NCBI GenBank assembly: GCA_014773175.1 | Contig: VXCM01001272.1 | Location: 180,512 to 244,511 of the forward strand | Length of the DNA stretch: 64,000 nt | Direction of reading: 5' to 3' | Origin: Lucifuga dentata | Lineage: Eukaryota > Chordata > Actinopteri > Ophidiiformes > Bythitidae | Shown: positions 48,810 through 60,632 of the stretch, piece after piece | Layout of the letters: every line of letters begins with the position of its first letter | Position numbering within the stretch: position 1 is the stretch's first letter | Notes under the pieces: generated by a model | What the model was told of the DNA's origin: nothing | Seen by the model: the letters and a program-made list of their open reading frames with translations, nothing else | Database searches by the model: none | Translations under genes and position numbers: made by a program

Positions 48810-49108
48810 TCTAACCATTTATTGTAACTACTGAGGCACCTGTTACACTGCACTTCATAGCCTGTTCTCTTTAAAAAAAAAAAAAAAAAAAAATGGCAGA
48901 TTTTTAATGAAACTGAGGAGATAACATGTTTTTGAATTGGAGGAAAAAGGAACATTGAACTTTCCTCATTTTACTCACACTGACACAGAATTAAAAACTG
49001 TTCTATCGACTGTCACATTAGGACCTCCAGGACCATGCAATAATAATTTATCAAAATATTTCCAATTCATATAATACTAACAGGTTTTTACCTGCTTTTG
49101 TAATTGAA

Positions 49109-49732
49109 GGAGATAAAGAAGGTGGAGGATTTTAAGTATTTAGGGTCCACAGTCCAGAGCAATGGAGAGTGTGGAAAAGAGGTGAAGAAACGTGTGCAAG
49201 CAGGTTGGAATGGGTGGAGAAAAGTGTCAGGTGTGATGTGTGACAAAAGAGTCTCGGCAAGAATGAAAGGAAAGGTGTACAAAACGGTGGTGAGACCAGC
49301 GATGTTGTATGGCTTAGAGACAGTGGCACTGAGGAAAAGACAGGAGGCAGAGCTAGAGGTAGCAGAGACTAAAATGCTGAGGTTCTCTTTGGGAGTGACG
49401 AGGATGGATAGGATCAGGAACGAGTACATCAGAGGGACAGCGCATGTTAGATGTTTTGGAGATAAAGTCAGAGAGGCCAGACTGAGATGGTTTGGACATG
49501 TACAGAGGAGGGATAGTGAACATATCGGTAGAAGGATGCTGAGGTTGGAACTGCCAGGCAGGAGGCCTAGAGGAAGACCAAAGAGGAGATTTATGGATGT
49601 AGTGAAAGAGGACATGAAGTTAGTTGGTGTGAGAGAAGAGGAGGCAGAGGATAGGGTTAGATGGAGGCAGATGATTCGCTGTGGTGACCCCTGAAGGGAA
49701 AGCCGAAAGGAAAAGAAGAAGAAGAAGACTGT
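49109..49732 (+). mobile_element. 5'-truncated RTE-like LINE, copy 2
   Basis: Carries the same C-terminal LINE fragment as copy 1, open from 49104 to 49694, ending in the GAAAGCCGAAAGG 3' terminus and (AAG)n. Only two substitutions (a C/T near the 5' end and an A/G seventeen bases before the stop codon) separate it from copy 1 across the shared ~600 bases. Shorter at the 5' end than copy 1. No catalytic RT domain. Confidence 0.85.
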
Positions 49733-50769
49733 AGCTTGAGCCATTTGCTCTAAGAGGCCCCAGAACCCTTTATTTTATGCCACATATCTCATAAAATAAC
49801 ATAAATTCAAATTCTGATCTTTAATATTAAACTACTAAATTCTCATATCCTTGATGTTTATTTCATGGCTCAAATTTTCAATATTGTTTAATTTGACTAT
49901 GGAGGAGATCACTGTCATCAATAAAGGTCAAGGCCAATGCTATTTTGCATGATATGGTCAAACTATAATTATTCATTAAGTTATTCATTAATATTTCATT
50001 AAGTTTGAGTTTTTATTTTTAGTTAACTTATTTTATGTTATGAAGTTGGTTATGTTTGCTTTTTTGCACGTTGCTGTTCATTCATTGTTTGAATGTATGT
50101 TAGTTTTGAATATTTTTGTTGTATACCTTTTTTTTTTTTTTTTANTTTTTTTTTTTTTTTTACCAAGTTGAACATCCTATGTTGCTCGAATTAATTCATT
50201 TTTTGTTTGTATTTGATTTTGTTGATCAGAACTTATTTATTTCTTGTGAAGACCTTGATTTGTAAGTTTCATACCATTTTCATCACTCCATTGTTTGACA
50301 ACACATTTCTCACTCATTTCTTTGTGTGACCTACTTATTTCTATTGAGATTTGATCCCATGCTGTTTTATCCTTCACCACTTGACTATGCTGATGAGCAC
50401 AGTCACACTGGAGAAACCAAGAACACAAAACTGAAGAAACTTGAAAAAAACTACTTGAAAAAAAGGATCAAAGTTCACCAAAGTTGAACCTATATTTTCA
50501 AAATTTAATACAAAATTGTGCTGTCATAAATTCATGTGACTGCATCCTTAATCTTAAAAAAAAAAAGACATCCACTTGTTCTGCAGATTTAGTTTGCACA
50601 TAAAATAATGTGAATCTTCAACAAAGGAAATCAATTCAACAATTTACGTCAAGTTTTTCATATTGTGCTGATATCGCATCTGGCAAAATGAAGCAGATGC
50701 AACAAACAACAGGAAGATGAATTTGCTTTTTCTGAACATGTTGAAACACCTGGCTAAGGCTCATGCCAG
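49733..50769. other. Intergenic AT-rich stretch
   Basis: Nothing recognised except a poly-T run with an N at 50145. Confidence 0.5.
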
Positions 50770-51025
50770 GTGTTAAAAAGTACCCATTTAACAAATGGGT
50801 ATTTTTTAACCAGAGTTCAAATCCCAGGCCAGACATATCAACAAGAGGAGAATGGACAGACACATCCACATGTGAGAGAGGAGATACATGCATACATTGG
50901 AACAGGTGTATCTCTCTTCTCCATTAGACATGCCCAAAGGAGAAGAGAGATACACACCTGCTTCGCTGACCCACACACCACTGTGTGCTAGTGCAGTGGT
51001 AAATTTATGATGGATAGGGGTGGTG
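50770..51025 (+). repeat. tRNA-like (SINE-like) repeat with internal hairpins, left part
   Basis: Has a B-box-like GAGTTCAAATCCC followed by CAGGCCAGACAT and degenerate GAGACA/CCACA words. Hairpins: a stem with one mismatch at 50774-50812 and a 16-base perfect stem at 50907-50922/50939-50954. The same order of motifs recurs at 52640-53140, on the other side of the L2-like LINE. Confidence 0.45.
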
Positions 51026-51410
51026 TTGTTGGAGCTGTTTTTTTTGGATTTGAAAAAGGCTTTTGACACAATTAATCATAACATTCTTCTTACCAAGCTA
51101 TCTACATTCAATTTCTCTCCTGAAGCCCTGAGGTGATCATTTGAATCATATTTAGCAGATAGAACCCAGTGTGTCAGGATACAAACTCAACAGTCAACCA
51201 TACTTAAGTATAGAACAGGTGTTCCACAGGGATCCATTTTTGGACTGCTGTTATTCTGCTTATATATTAATGATTTGCCATCAGTGCAGATGTTTCAATA
51301 CAAATGTATGCTGACGATATGGTTGTTTATGCACATGGAAAAAACAAGTCTGAAGTGGAATCTAAACTATCAGCTGTCATGATTCATATCAGTGATTGGT
51401 TAAACCACTC

Positions 51411-51545
51411 CTGTTTACAGTTAAATATAGCAAAAACTGTAACCATGTTCTTCACAAAAACTACAAATAACACTGAANCTGTTTACAGTTAAATATAGCA
51501 AAAACTGTAACCATGTTCTTCACAAAAACTACAAATAACACTGAA
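51411..51545. other. Assembly duplication around single N (67 bases twice)
   Basis: 51411-51477 equals 51479-51545, with an N at 51478. The extra 68 bases shift the LINE frame. Confidence 0.92.
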
Positions 51546-51744
51546 AATCCAGTCATTACAGGTGCAGGAAAACCAATACAGAATGTTTCAAAAGTTAAAT
51601 ATTTGGGCATTGTCCTGGATTCCCAACTGTCATTTAAGTCTCATATAAAACAAACTGTTAATAAAGTAAAATTCAATATGTCCAACTTCAGATTTGTTAG
51701 AAGATTCATGTCATTTTCTGCTGCAAAGATGTATTTTGATGCCA

Positions 51745-51877
51745 TGATCCTTTCACATATTACTTACTGCATCACCAGCTGGTCACAAGCCAATCAGATG
51801 ACTTTAAAAANTGATCCTTTCACATATTACTTACTGCATCACCAGCTGGTCACAAGCCAATCAGATGACTTTAAAAA
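51745..51877. other. Assembly duplication around single N (66 bases twice)
   Basis: 51745-51810 equals 51812-51877, with an N at 51811. The extra 67 bases shift the LINE frame again. Confidence 0.92.
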
Positions 51878-52640
51878 ATCTAGAAACCTTATTTAAGCAG
51901 TCAGTAAAAATCCTTGATAAAAAACCAAACCATTTTCATCATTGCAATATCCTGAGCAAACATAAACTTCTGAACTGGGAAAACTTAATCAAATACGCAA
52001 ATTTATGTCTGGTTTTTAAAATTATACCTGGTTTAGCCCCTCCACTGCTTAAACAGTTTATTACTTTGAGAACAACTGCAAACACAACAACTCGTGGCAT
52101 TTTCAAGAGAGACTGCATCATTAAGATAAGAAAGAGTGCATTTGGCCAGTCTGCCTTTTCAGTTCAAGCTGCACCACGATGGAATTCTACACCAGCATAC
52201 ATTAGAGCTCACAATACCTTTAATCCATTTGCTAAGGAACTAAAGAAATGGCTGATAGATAATCAAATTTGCAAACACTGATTTCTGCATTTGAAGGGTG
52301 GAAGAAGGGATTTGTTTATTTATTCCTGTCAGACTGGGTAATGTAATTATTAGATCTGTTATTTGAAATATACGTGATTTTATGATATGTTGGTTTTTTT
52401 TTTAGAATTATTACTTATTTCTTGTTGATGTGTTTAGAAGTATTTTATGGATCTGTATTTTATGTAATGTATTATGTGGTTTAATTATTTTATATTGTAT
52501 AGCCATTTTGTCATCCTGGCATGGGACTACAGATGAAAATTAGTCAGGTTTGGCTAAATCTGGCACATTTACATTTTATTGTTTATTAATGTGCATTGTC
52601 CCATTATGAACAAAAATAAACTGAAACTGAAATTCCTGTT

Positions 52641-53145
52641 TAACAGCTGGGAGTTTGAATCCAAGGCCAGGCATGCCCACAAGAGTGAGAAGAGACAAAT
52701 GCACAATTGAAGAGACACCCACTTCAATAGAGACACGCCCAAAGGAAAGGAGTAACACACCCCTTCATCCCCACAGTGCAGACAAGAGGAGGAACATGCC
52801 CACATCAGCAGAGACATCTACAATAGGCAAACATGCTCACATCGAAAGAGACATGACCACATGGCAGAAACATGCCTACCATGTTACAGATAGGCCCAAG
52901 TCAGAAGAGACATGCCAACAGGAGGAGAGAAACCACCTATTTCAGCAGACACGCAATGGACACAATGGAAGGAACATGCCCACATCATGAGAGACACATT
53001 TACAATGGTCAATATGCCTGCATAGGAAGAGACATGCCCACAAGATAGGAGACACACCTGCATTAGCAGAGACACGCCCACAGAAGGTGAGACACATCAG
53101 AAGAGACACTTGCACATCTGGAGAGACACACCCAACTCACATCAC
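52641..53145 (+). repeat. tRNA-like repeat followed by degenerate GAGACA(T/C)GCCCACA array
   Basis: GAGTTTGAATCC and AAGGCCAGGCATGCCCACA are followed by about 450 bases in which GAGACATGCCCACA-like words recur at irregular spacing (for example near 52731, 52793, 52846, 52905, 52976, 53030, 53068). Looks like a decayed minisatellite tail on a tRNA-like repeat. Confidence 0.5.
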
Positions 53146-54695
53146 AAATGTCTGGCTTTGTTCACAAGGCAGGAAGTTAAATCGCAGTTTGAAGTTCAAT
53201 CACAATAAGTGGGTGGGCTTGAAATCAAAAATAAATTAATTTGATCTGTTACTTTTTTTTTCTGTCTGCATATATAGTTGTGGTATATGCCAAGATTGGT
53301 ACAACCATTTTTTATATATATGCAATTTAATCTAGCAACAGACAGATAATACTGTATATAGTGCGTAGGTGAATGTGTGTGTGTGTGACCTTCACCGGCC
53401 CTCCTTAACCAACCTATTACACTTTATTTAAAACTAACAATTTCTATCAAGGAGGGCTAAACACCTGAACAACAACACAAAGACAAAAACACACAGACGA
53501 GTAGTGACAGTAATAACCAATAATAACCAGTGTAGTGGTTTAATCTGTGAAACACCAAAGAGGCTAAAACCCCATGACACAACAGACCAAGACAAAAAAC
53601 AACACATAAGCAAACAGTGACAGCAATAAACAGTCTAATTTGATCTGTTACTTAATATAACTTTTGCTTTTTATGTACAAATTATTGAACTAGAGTTTAA
53701 ACTAGTCAAAAGTATGAGTTGAAGTGATGACTGCTATTATTATGTCCGGACTTCTCATTGTACAAAGTACATAACTATCAAAAACTACATTGAAAGTACA
53801 GCAAAATATGTACAAATATTTGAATGTTGTTTTAACTCTTCTGGCTGAAAGCTTGTTGAACATCTGCTGGATGTAGATAAGAGTCTCACCTGCTGCACCT
53901 GAACACACCTCCAAACGTGATGTCACAGTGTACTGAACAGGTCAGAGTTCACACTGCATTTGAGAACTTCAGCCAGCAGAGGCCAGCAAAAATAAGGCTT
54001 TCAGCATGGTGGTAAGTTACAGTTTCAATGTGGTTTTGCCATCTGAATGAATAGCCTTGTTACAGTGGAGCAGGTTCTTTCAACTTTAGTTGTGCTCCAT
54101 ATTTCGCTCCACATTTCCATGCCAATCATCTGCATTGCTCTGAAAAGTAATTAATTAAACATACCAAAGTTATGAATATGAATTGTATTCAGTTTATTGC
54201 AATGGAACAGGGGAATTAGAGGATTCATTTAAGGAAGTAATTAAGGTTGTGTAAAGACTTTCCATTCTTGTCATTCAAACAACATGAGGTGTTCAACTTG
54301 GTGAAAAACAAAGATATATAACACAACAACAACAAAAAGAAAAGAAAACAAAGAAATTTAAAATAAAAAGCCAACAACAAAATGGTGAAAAGCAAACAAC
54401 AAATGAAGAGAAATATGAAATAAACACGCATAAAACTAATAACAACACTGATTTTTCTATTTTGACTCTAGAATTTTAATCAGTATTTTCCCTTCAAGTT
54501 TCTACTTATAGCTTACAAATATCCAGCAGGGATAAGGACCACCAATAGTTGGCTAACAGTATGAACTTAAATTATTTGTTGTATGAATCTCAGAGGAAAA
54601 TGAATTTTTCTTTTATTTGTTGCAGTTTACAACATGTCTTATAAAGGCGAATTCTTTGTGAATTTTGTTAATTTGATCTAAGATGTCATTGTTTT
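53146..54695. other. Intergenic, no gene seen
   Basis: AT-rich sequence without recognised coding or transposon motifs. Confidence 0.45.
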
Positions 54696-55903
54696 CTTAC
54701 TAAAGGACTCCAAAATATCTATCACTGACTATGACCCCTCTCTACCAGATGAACTAAACAACTTTTATGCACGTTTTAAGACCAACAACATGACTCAGGC
54801 ACAGATGCTCCCGCCATCACCCAGCAAACAGGTTCTTCATCTGTCCACAGCTGAAGTGAAAAAGGCCTTCACCAGCGTCAACCCACGCAAAGCCGCAGGG
54901 CCGGACAACATCCTGGACATGTTCTAAAGGAATGTGCAGAGCAACTGAAAGATGTTTTCACGGACATTTTTAACATCTCGCTCAACCAGGCAGTAGTGCC
55001 AACCTGCCTCAAAAGTGCCACCATCATTCCTGTCCCGAAGAAGTCAAACCCAGCTTGCCTAAATGACTTCCGCCCTGCGGCCCTCACACTGATACCAATG
55101 AAATGCTTTGAACGGCTGGTCATGCAGCACATTAAAAACTGTCTCCCTGCAAACCTGGACCCCCTACAGTTTGTTATAGAACCAACCGATCCACAGAGGA
55201 TGCTATCTCCACCACACTCCACCTTACGCTGTCACACCTAGAGAGAAAAAACACCTACGCCAGGATCCTCTTCATCAACTTCAGCTCAGCATTTAATACC
55301 ATCATTCCACAACAGCTGGTGGAAAAGCTGAGGCTGCTGGAGGTGGACACTGGCACCTGCAACTGGGTCCTCAACTTTCTCATTCAGCGGCAGCAGACAG
55401 TCAGGGTGGGCAGCCACACATCAGATACCATCGCAGTGAGCACAGGCTCACCCCAAGGCTGCATCTTGAGCCCCCTGATGTTTCAGTCTGCTCACACATG
55501 ACTGCACTGCCAGATTCAGCACCAACCATATCATCAAGTTTGCCGACGACACAACGGTGGTGGGTCTCGTCAGCGACAATGATGAGTCTGCATACAGGAT
55601 GGAGGTCGAGCAACTTACAACGTGGTGCAGATGCCACAACGTGCCTCAATGTGGACGAAACAAAAGAGGTGGTGATTGACTTCAGGAGGGTGAGCAAACA
55701 CCAGCACACACCGCTGAGCATTGATGGTGCGGCTGTGGAGAGGGTCAGCAACATGAAATTCCTGGGAGTTCATTTAGCTGACGACCTGACCTCCACCATC
55801 AGCACCACAGCAGTCATCAAAAAAGCCCAGCAGCGGCTCCACCCCCTCCGGAGACTCAGAAAGGCAGGTCTTCCCACTCTTCACCTCACCACCTTCTACA
55901 AGG
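54696..55903 (+). mobile_element. Rex1/Babar-like LINE, 5' part (interrupted)
   Basis: The reading begins near the DPSLPDELNNFYARF segment, then [24 protein letters not shown], an [16 protein letters not shown] segment, [25 protein letters not shown] (catalytic FADD) and FLGVHLADDLTS. Several frameshifts and stops show it is dead. It ends at AAGG where a 2447-base element is inserted; the 3' part resumes at 58351. Family assignment is by motif recall. Confidence 0.85.
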
Positions 55904-57728
55904 TGTAGCATAAATATATATTATGCATAACAGTAATATATGAATATTAATTAAGATAAAGTAATGGCATGCAAAGTTGCAATGTTAAGATCATAATTTC
56001 AATAAAGAAATATTAATCTTATTTAAACTGGACACCATTCACGTTATGTGGAAAATTAAGTCGTTTAAACTTAATATTTTGATTATTTAATTAATATTCA
56101 GTCTCAGATCTTAACTTAATATTTGGGCTCAAACCTGAAAAGTAATGGTTTTTGACTCATCCAGTGATTTCTTCTCCGAACTGAAACAGGCAAACAAAGT
56201 ACTATTGCACAGGTTAACATTTATTTACAGATGAGAAATATAAAAATATACAAATGAGGTAGATATTATATGAGAAATGAAAACCAGGTTTGACAACGGA
56301 AAACTGGTGGATTTTCAAAATAAAATCCTAACCTATTCTAACGTTGACTGAGTCTAGCTTTACTTTACGGAGTTAGTACGGCAATTATGAAAATAGAAAA
56401 TGGTTGGTAAGAAAGATATGGAAATGGGAAAATAACGTAGTTAGGCTGCATCACTTTAACATCGGCAAAGACAAGATCTTACGTTGGGCTTAGTCACTCC
56501 AATGATGTGGGAAAGTCGGATCGCCAGTCTTGACTCAGGCGCTCAGCAGCTTGGTCACGTCGTGTGAAGGAAGCGTGGTGCAGGCAGTCCTCAGGATTCG
56601 GGTAGGATGTTCGGACTCGCGGCCGTCGTCACGGATCCGAACAAACGGGTCTTCCTTTGGAACCAGATCAGCGCACTTCTCGACGAACAGCTGGAGCTGG
56701 GAGCTGGACTTCAGGTCGAACCGGATTGCAGTGCTGGAGTTTACCCAACGTGGTCAGCGGAGCCGATGGCACGTAGCAGAGCAGCTAACTTGGAGAACTA
56801 ACCGTAGCTAGAACTGAATAGCTTGAATGAAACCACGTGGAGGTCGTGATAACATCTATCGCTGATTCAGGCACAAACTTCTTAGAACAGCTAATAAAAT
56901 TACTTGAGATTACTTTAAAATAAAGAACCGCTAGCCGTTGTTTTAGCAACGCGGTGAAGAAAGGAGACAAGAAGAGAAGAGAAGCCGCCACGCGGTGTGG
57001 AGAGGGCCGGAGAGGTCCTGGAGCGAAAGAGGTCGCGTAAGAGAGAGAGGTCCGAAAAGAGTAAGAGGCTGAAAGAGAGAGGGCCGAAAACAAGAGACTG
57101 AACAATGGGCTGCGTGGAGTTTTAAACAGAAAAGCCCTTCGCGCGTTGTGAGGAACACGCCCATGCTTTGTTCTCATAGGAGCTTTTCCCGATGATGTCA
57201 TGAAGGCAGGCAGCAGCCTGGAGCAGCTTAATTTCTGTGATATTACAGAAACATAACCTATACTTATACTAAGTCCACTCATTTCCCATTGTCAAAGCAT
57301 GATACATAGAAATTTCACGTAGTAAATTCACAGTATGACATGCTAGCACAAATAAAACCATGTTACACAAATAAATCATCTCTTTTGTTGTCTAATAGGA
57401 ATTTATCACAAAATCTAAACATCTAAAACACTATTATGAAATTTGATGATCTTTGATTAACTAAATCTATTTCTGCATCAATGCAAGTATTCTAAACATT
57501 ACAAAGATAAAACAAAAGCTTAGATTGTTGTAGATTGTCAAAATAGATTTTGTGTGAACTTAAAGGATCATAAAATAACAATGTGATGTTCTGTGATTTA
57601 AGAAGTATGTTGGAGAAATGTAACACATAAAACTAAATCCTTTAACTAAATAAACACAAATACAAGTACAACAAAAGCATGTAGTATTGAAAATGAATTT
57701 CAATATCTGAACATAGTTTTAAGGTACT

Positions 57729-57773
<45 letters not shown>

Positions 57774-58350
57774 CTCATTTATTTCATGACTCTAAATAAA
57801 TTCAGACATCTTCTTGTTTCCTGAATAGATTCTGAATTAAAAGTCTTATTTGGTGTAGTGAGATCAGTTCTTTAACTCTGTGAAGTCCTTGGCTTGTAGA
57901 CAATCTGGAGCCATTGAAGTGACCATTTGGGGGAGGGAGCTTGTGAGATACTCAAATGCAGATAAGAGTGACTGTATGTTCTTTTCTTTTATTGCAGAGG
58001 AGCTTTAAAGATCAAAGTGTTACCAAGTCTCTCTAAGGTGATAACCTCTGGTTACCATGGTGTTTGGGAGGTCAGAGAAATTTAGAAGTTCTGTTTCGTT
58101 GTCTTTACAGTATCTGTTCTGCAAGTTTTACAACTAAACGAGGGGACGAGAACAGCAGGGGATCTTGAGGAGTTCCTGGGTGCTCATCCATATGTTAATG
58201 TGAATGTGTATTGTGTCTGTGAAGGGGGAAGGTGATGTATGCGTGGCTTCAGCAGGCCTCCACGCAGATGCAGTCTGAAAACTGATTATTTCATCCCAGA
58301 AAAACATAATCATATATTTATCAAACTGCAGTTGTTCCAGTAATGCTACA
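55904..58350 (-). mobile_element. Inserted TG...CA element with 4-base target duplication (candidate solo LTR)
   Basis: Starts TGTAGCAT and ends ATGCTACA, perfect 8-base inverted ends, flanked on both sides by AAGG, inside the Rex1-like LINE. TG/CA ends plus a 4-base duplication fit integrase-type insertion, so a long solo LTR of a retrovirus-like element or LTR retrotransposon is the favoured reading. A TIR transposon is the alternative. No long coding region. The 56430-57250 section is GC-rich; on the minus strand it has a TTTAAA box followed by pyrimidine-rich leader-like DNA, which suggests minus orientation. Contains (GA)n at 57729-57768. Confidence 0.65.
57729..57768. repeat. (GA)n microsatellite inside the inserted element
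   Basis: About 20 uninterrupted GA units. Confidence 0.95.
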
Positions 58351-59054
58351 AAGGTCACCATTGAAAGCATCCTGACCCACAGCTTCACTTCCTGGTTCGG
58401 GAGCTGCAAGGCCTATGAACAACTGCAGCTAAACAGGATAGTGAAGACAGCCAGCAGGATCATTGGTGCCCCTCTCCCCTTCCTGATGGAGNAAACAGGA
58501 TAGTGAAGACAGCCAGCAGGATCATTGGTGCCCCTCTCCCCTTCCTGATGGAGATCTATCAGCAGCGTTGCGTTCGCAGAGCTATCTCCATCATTCACCA
58601 CCCCTCCCACAGCCTGTTCTCCCTCCTGCCGTCTGGGAAGAGGTACAGAAGCACCTGCTGCAAGTCCAGCAGGATGCTGAACAGCTTCTTTCCACAAGAT
58701 GTACAGATGGTGAATGGACTGTGTCCCCTCCCTACACACACAAACTAAACAACTGTCAACAGGAAACAGCACTTTACCCATGGACACTAATGCACTTTAC
58801 ATGGTCACAAATGCACTTTTCTTCTGCTGCTAAACTACCGTGTTTTTAATGTCTGTCAGCTCTGCTACTTAACTGTGTGTCTGGAATGTTTTTAAGTTCT
58901 TATTATTATTTTAAGGATGGACAATTTTAAATAGGTATTACTGTCTTTTAACGCACTGATTGGAGCTGGGGAGAAACGGTATTTTGTTTCTTCTGTGTAT
59001 GAAAATACTCAGTGAAATGACAATAAAGTGAATCTAATCTAATCTAATCTAAAA
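58351..59054 (+). mobile_element. Rex1/Babar-like LINE, 3' part
   Basis: Resumes exactly where the 5' part stops: after AAGG the frame continues with TIESILTHSFTSWFGSCKA, then RIIGAPLPF, HSLFSLLPSGKRYRS and LNSFFPQD. The 3' UTR ends GACAATAAAGTG followed by four AATCT-type units, the short tandem 3' tail typical of this group. A 61-base assembly duplication lies at 58431-58553. Confidence 0.85.
58431..58553. other. Assembly duplication around single N (61 bases twice)
   Basis: 58431-58491 equals 58493-58553, with an N at 58492. Confidence 0.92.
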
Positions 59055-60343
59055 TAATGGGTGTTTGTCCAAATATTCTTTGTCATTGTTAGCATTATGA
59101 CGGCCAAATTAATTATTTGAACAGATGTTGAAGTTTATGATTGCCAAAAATCATTCTGCATTTGAGCAGAGAGACTCTTAAGTGGATCCACCTCACATTA
59201 GATTTGTCTTCACAAAGGATTCCTGTGTACTGTTGACAAAATGTATCATTGTATTGTCTTCATTATCACATATACTTGGAATACAATATGGCTTTTGGAT
59301 CTCAAATCAAAGAAAAACTACCACAGGTAATTGAGAGAAATGATCATGATATAGAAATTGGAAAATCAATTTTTAAAGGCCAAATGAAAACAATTTATTC
59401 AGAGGAAACATTTACCAAGAAAAAATAATGGGTGATAAAATACTTTGTCATGTTGCTCACTAGATGGCAATATTGTCTTACATTACACTGAACCCACACA
59501 TGCGTCTCAGCTGTGTTACGGGGATGGGAGGTCTCTATTACACAGTTTACCTCAAATATTCAAATCTCTGTTTCTTTAATGTGACACAGGAAAACAAGTT
59601 ATACTTGTATGTACAGATTTATGTGCAGTTGCTACAGTGGGAAAACAGCCTGATTAACTTTTGACTGGTTATAAAATATGAATAACTTCATCAATTTGAA
59701 AAAGCATGAAAACATAATTGAGGACCCTTAACAATGGATTAAACAGAGCTTAATCACATTTCAGTGTTAAATAGGACAAATCACCTCGTTCTGCCACTGT
59801 TATCTAATGATATTTACACTTTCTGTTCTGCTGTATCCTGGTAAATGATCAGAAGCATTATGTCATTTCAGAGCACATTAATTTATTTACCTTTATGTCT
59901 ATGGTAGCTTGCCTCCTGAGAAGAGCTAATTATGTAAGAAAATTGACAGAATGAATGAAAGTTGGAGGTTCTTTTTAACCATTCGGATTTACTGTCAGAT
60001 CAATATTAACAACACTGCTTAAACAAACCCTAAAAATAATGCTTTTAATGTGGCACATTTTAAAGGAGACATTTTACATAAACTTTGATTTCCTTTACTA
60101 AACAAACAGATCACTTGTACTAATGATAACAAAATTATACTAAACCATTTTAAACTTGTCAACTTCTGTTGTACTATTAAATTGTGATTATTTGACTTCA
60201 GAAAGATTTCTCACTGGAGCATCAGACTGATTGCTTTAAGCTAGATGAACGTTAGGTTTATACAGTGAATCCACCATTTATTCCTAAAATTGGAATAATT
60301 GCAAGAATGGAGAAAGAACCCATTTTTTTGGGAAACATCCAGC
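59055..60343. other. Intergenic, no gene seen
   Basis: AT-rich; no coding, RNA or repeat feature recognised. Confidence 0.45.
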
Positions 60344-60457
60344 CTTCACTATACCCGCCTATCCAGTGCAGGGTTGTGGGGGGCTGGAGCCTATCCCAGA
60401 AGTCATTGGATGAGATTCAGGAAACAGCCTGGACAGGTCGCCAATCTATCACAGCGC

Positions 60458-60491
<34 letters not shown>

Positions 60492-60632
60492 TGATTCACA
60501 ATCCCATTCACACCTGTTTTGTAGAGGTTCATGTAACTGGGACGAGGAAACCTCGTGCACACAGAAACAACGTGGAAACTCCACACAGAACGGCACTGAA
60601 TTGAGATACGAACCCAGGAGCTTCAATCGTGT
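60344..60632 (-). repeat. tRNA-like dispersed repeat with embedded (CA)n
   Basis: On the minus strand it carries a B-box-like GGGTTCGTATC, then TTCTGTGTGGAGTTTCCACG and GAGGTTTCCTCGTCCCA. On the plus strand it carries GGCTGGAGCCTATCCCAGAA and CCTGGACAGGTCGCCAATCT. This is a very common fish dispersed repeat. A (CA)n tract at 60461-60487 sits inside. Confidence 0.65.

Larger units (their letters stand above)
46641..49108. other. Intergenic, upstream of CDYL2
   Basis: No coding exon recognised. Holds a perfect hairpin and a teleost dispersed-repeat end near 47.2 kb and a compound microsatellite at 48690-48806. Confidence 0.45.
51035..52640 (+). mobile_element. L2-like LINE fragment (reverse transcriptase and C-terminal region)
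   Basis: RT landmarks in order: KKAFDTINHNILL near 51045, TGVPQGSIF near 51220, YADDMVVY at 51307 (catalytic YxDD), the KYLGIVLDSQLSFKSHI segment near 51600, ILSHITYCITSWSQ and FGQSAFSVQAAPRWNS. This is the L2/CR1-type layout. It is inactive: there is an in-frame TGA in the RT at about 51134 and a frameshift before YADD, and the 5' half is missing. Two further apparent frame breaks (51478 and 51811) are assembly duplications around an N; counting only one copy keeps a single frame from 51304 to 52281. The 3' end is AATAAACTGAAACTGAAA. Confidence 0.85.

Noticed and set aside
56785..57282. 165-codon minus-strand open frame inside the inserted TG...CA element
   Set aside because: Ser/Leu/Phe-rich low-complexity translation over a purine-rich plus strand, with no viral or transposon protein motif. 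More likely leader-like non-coding LTR sequence.
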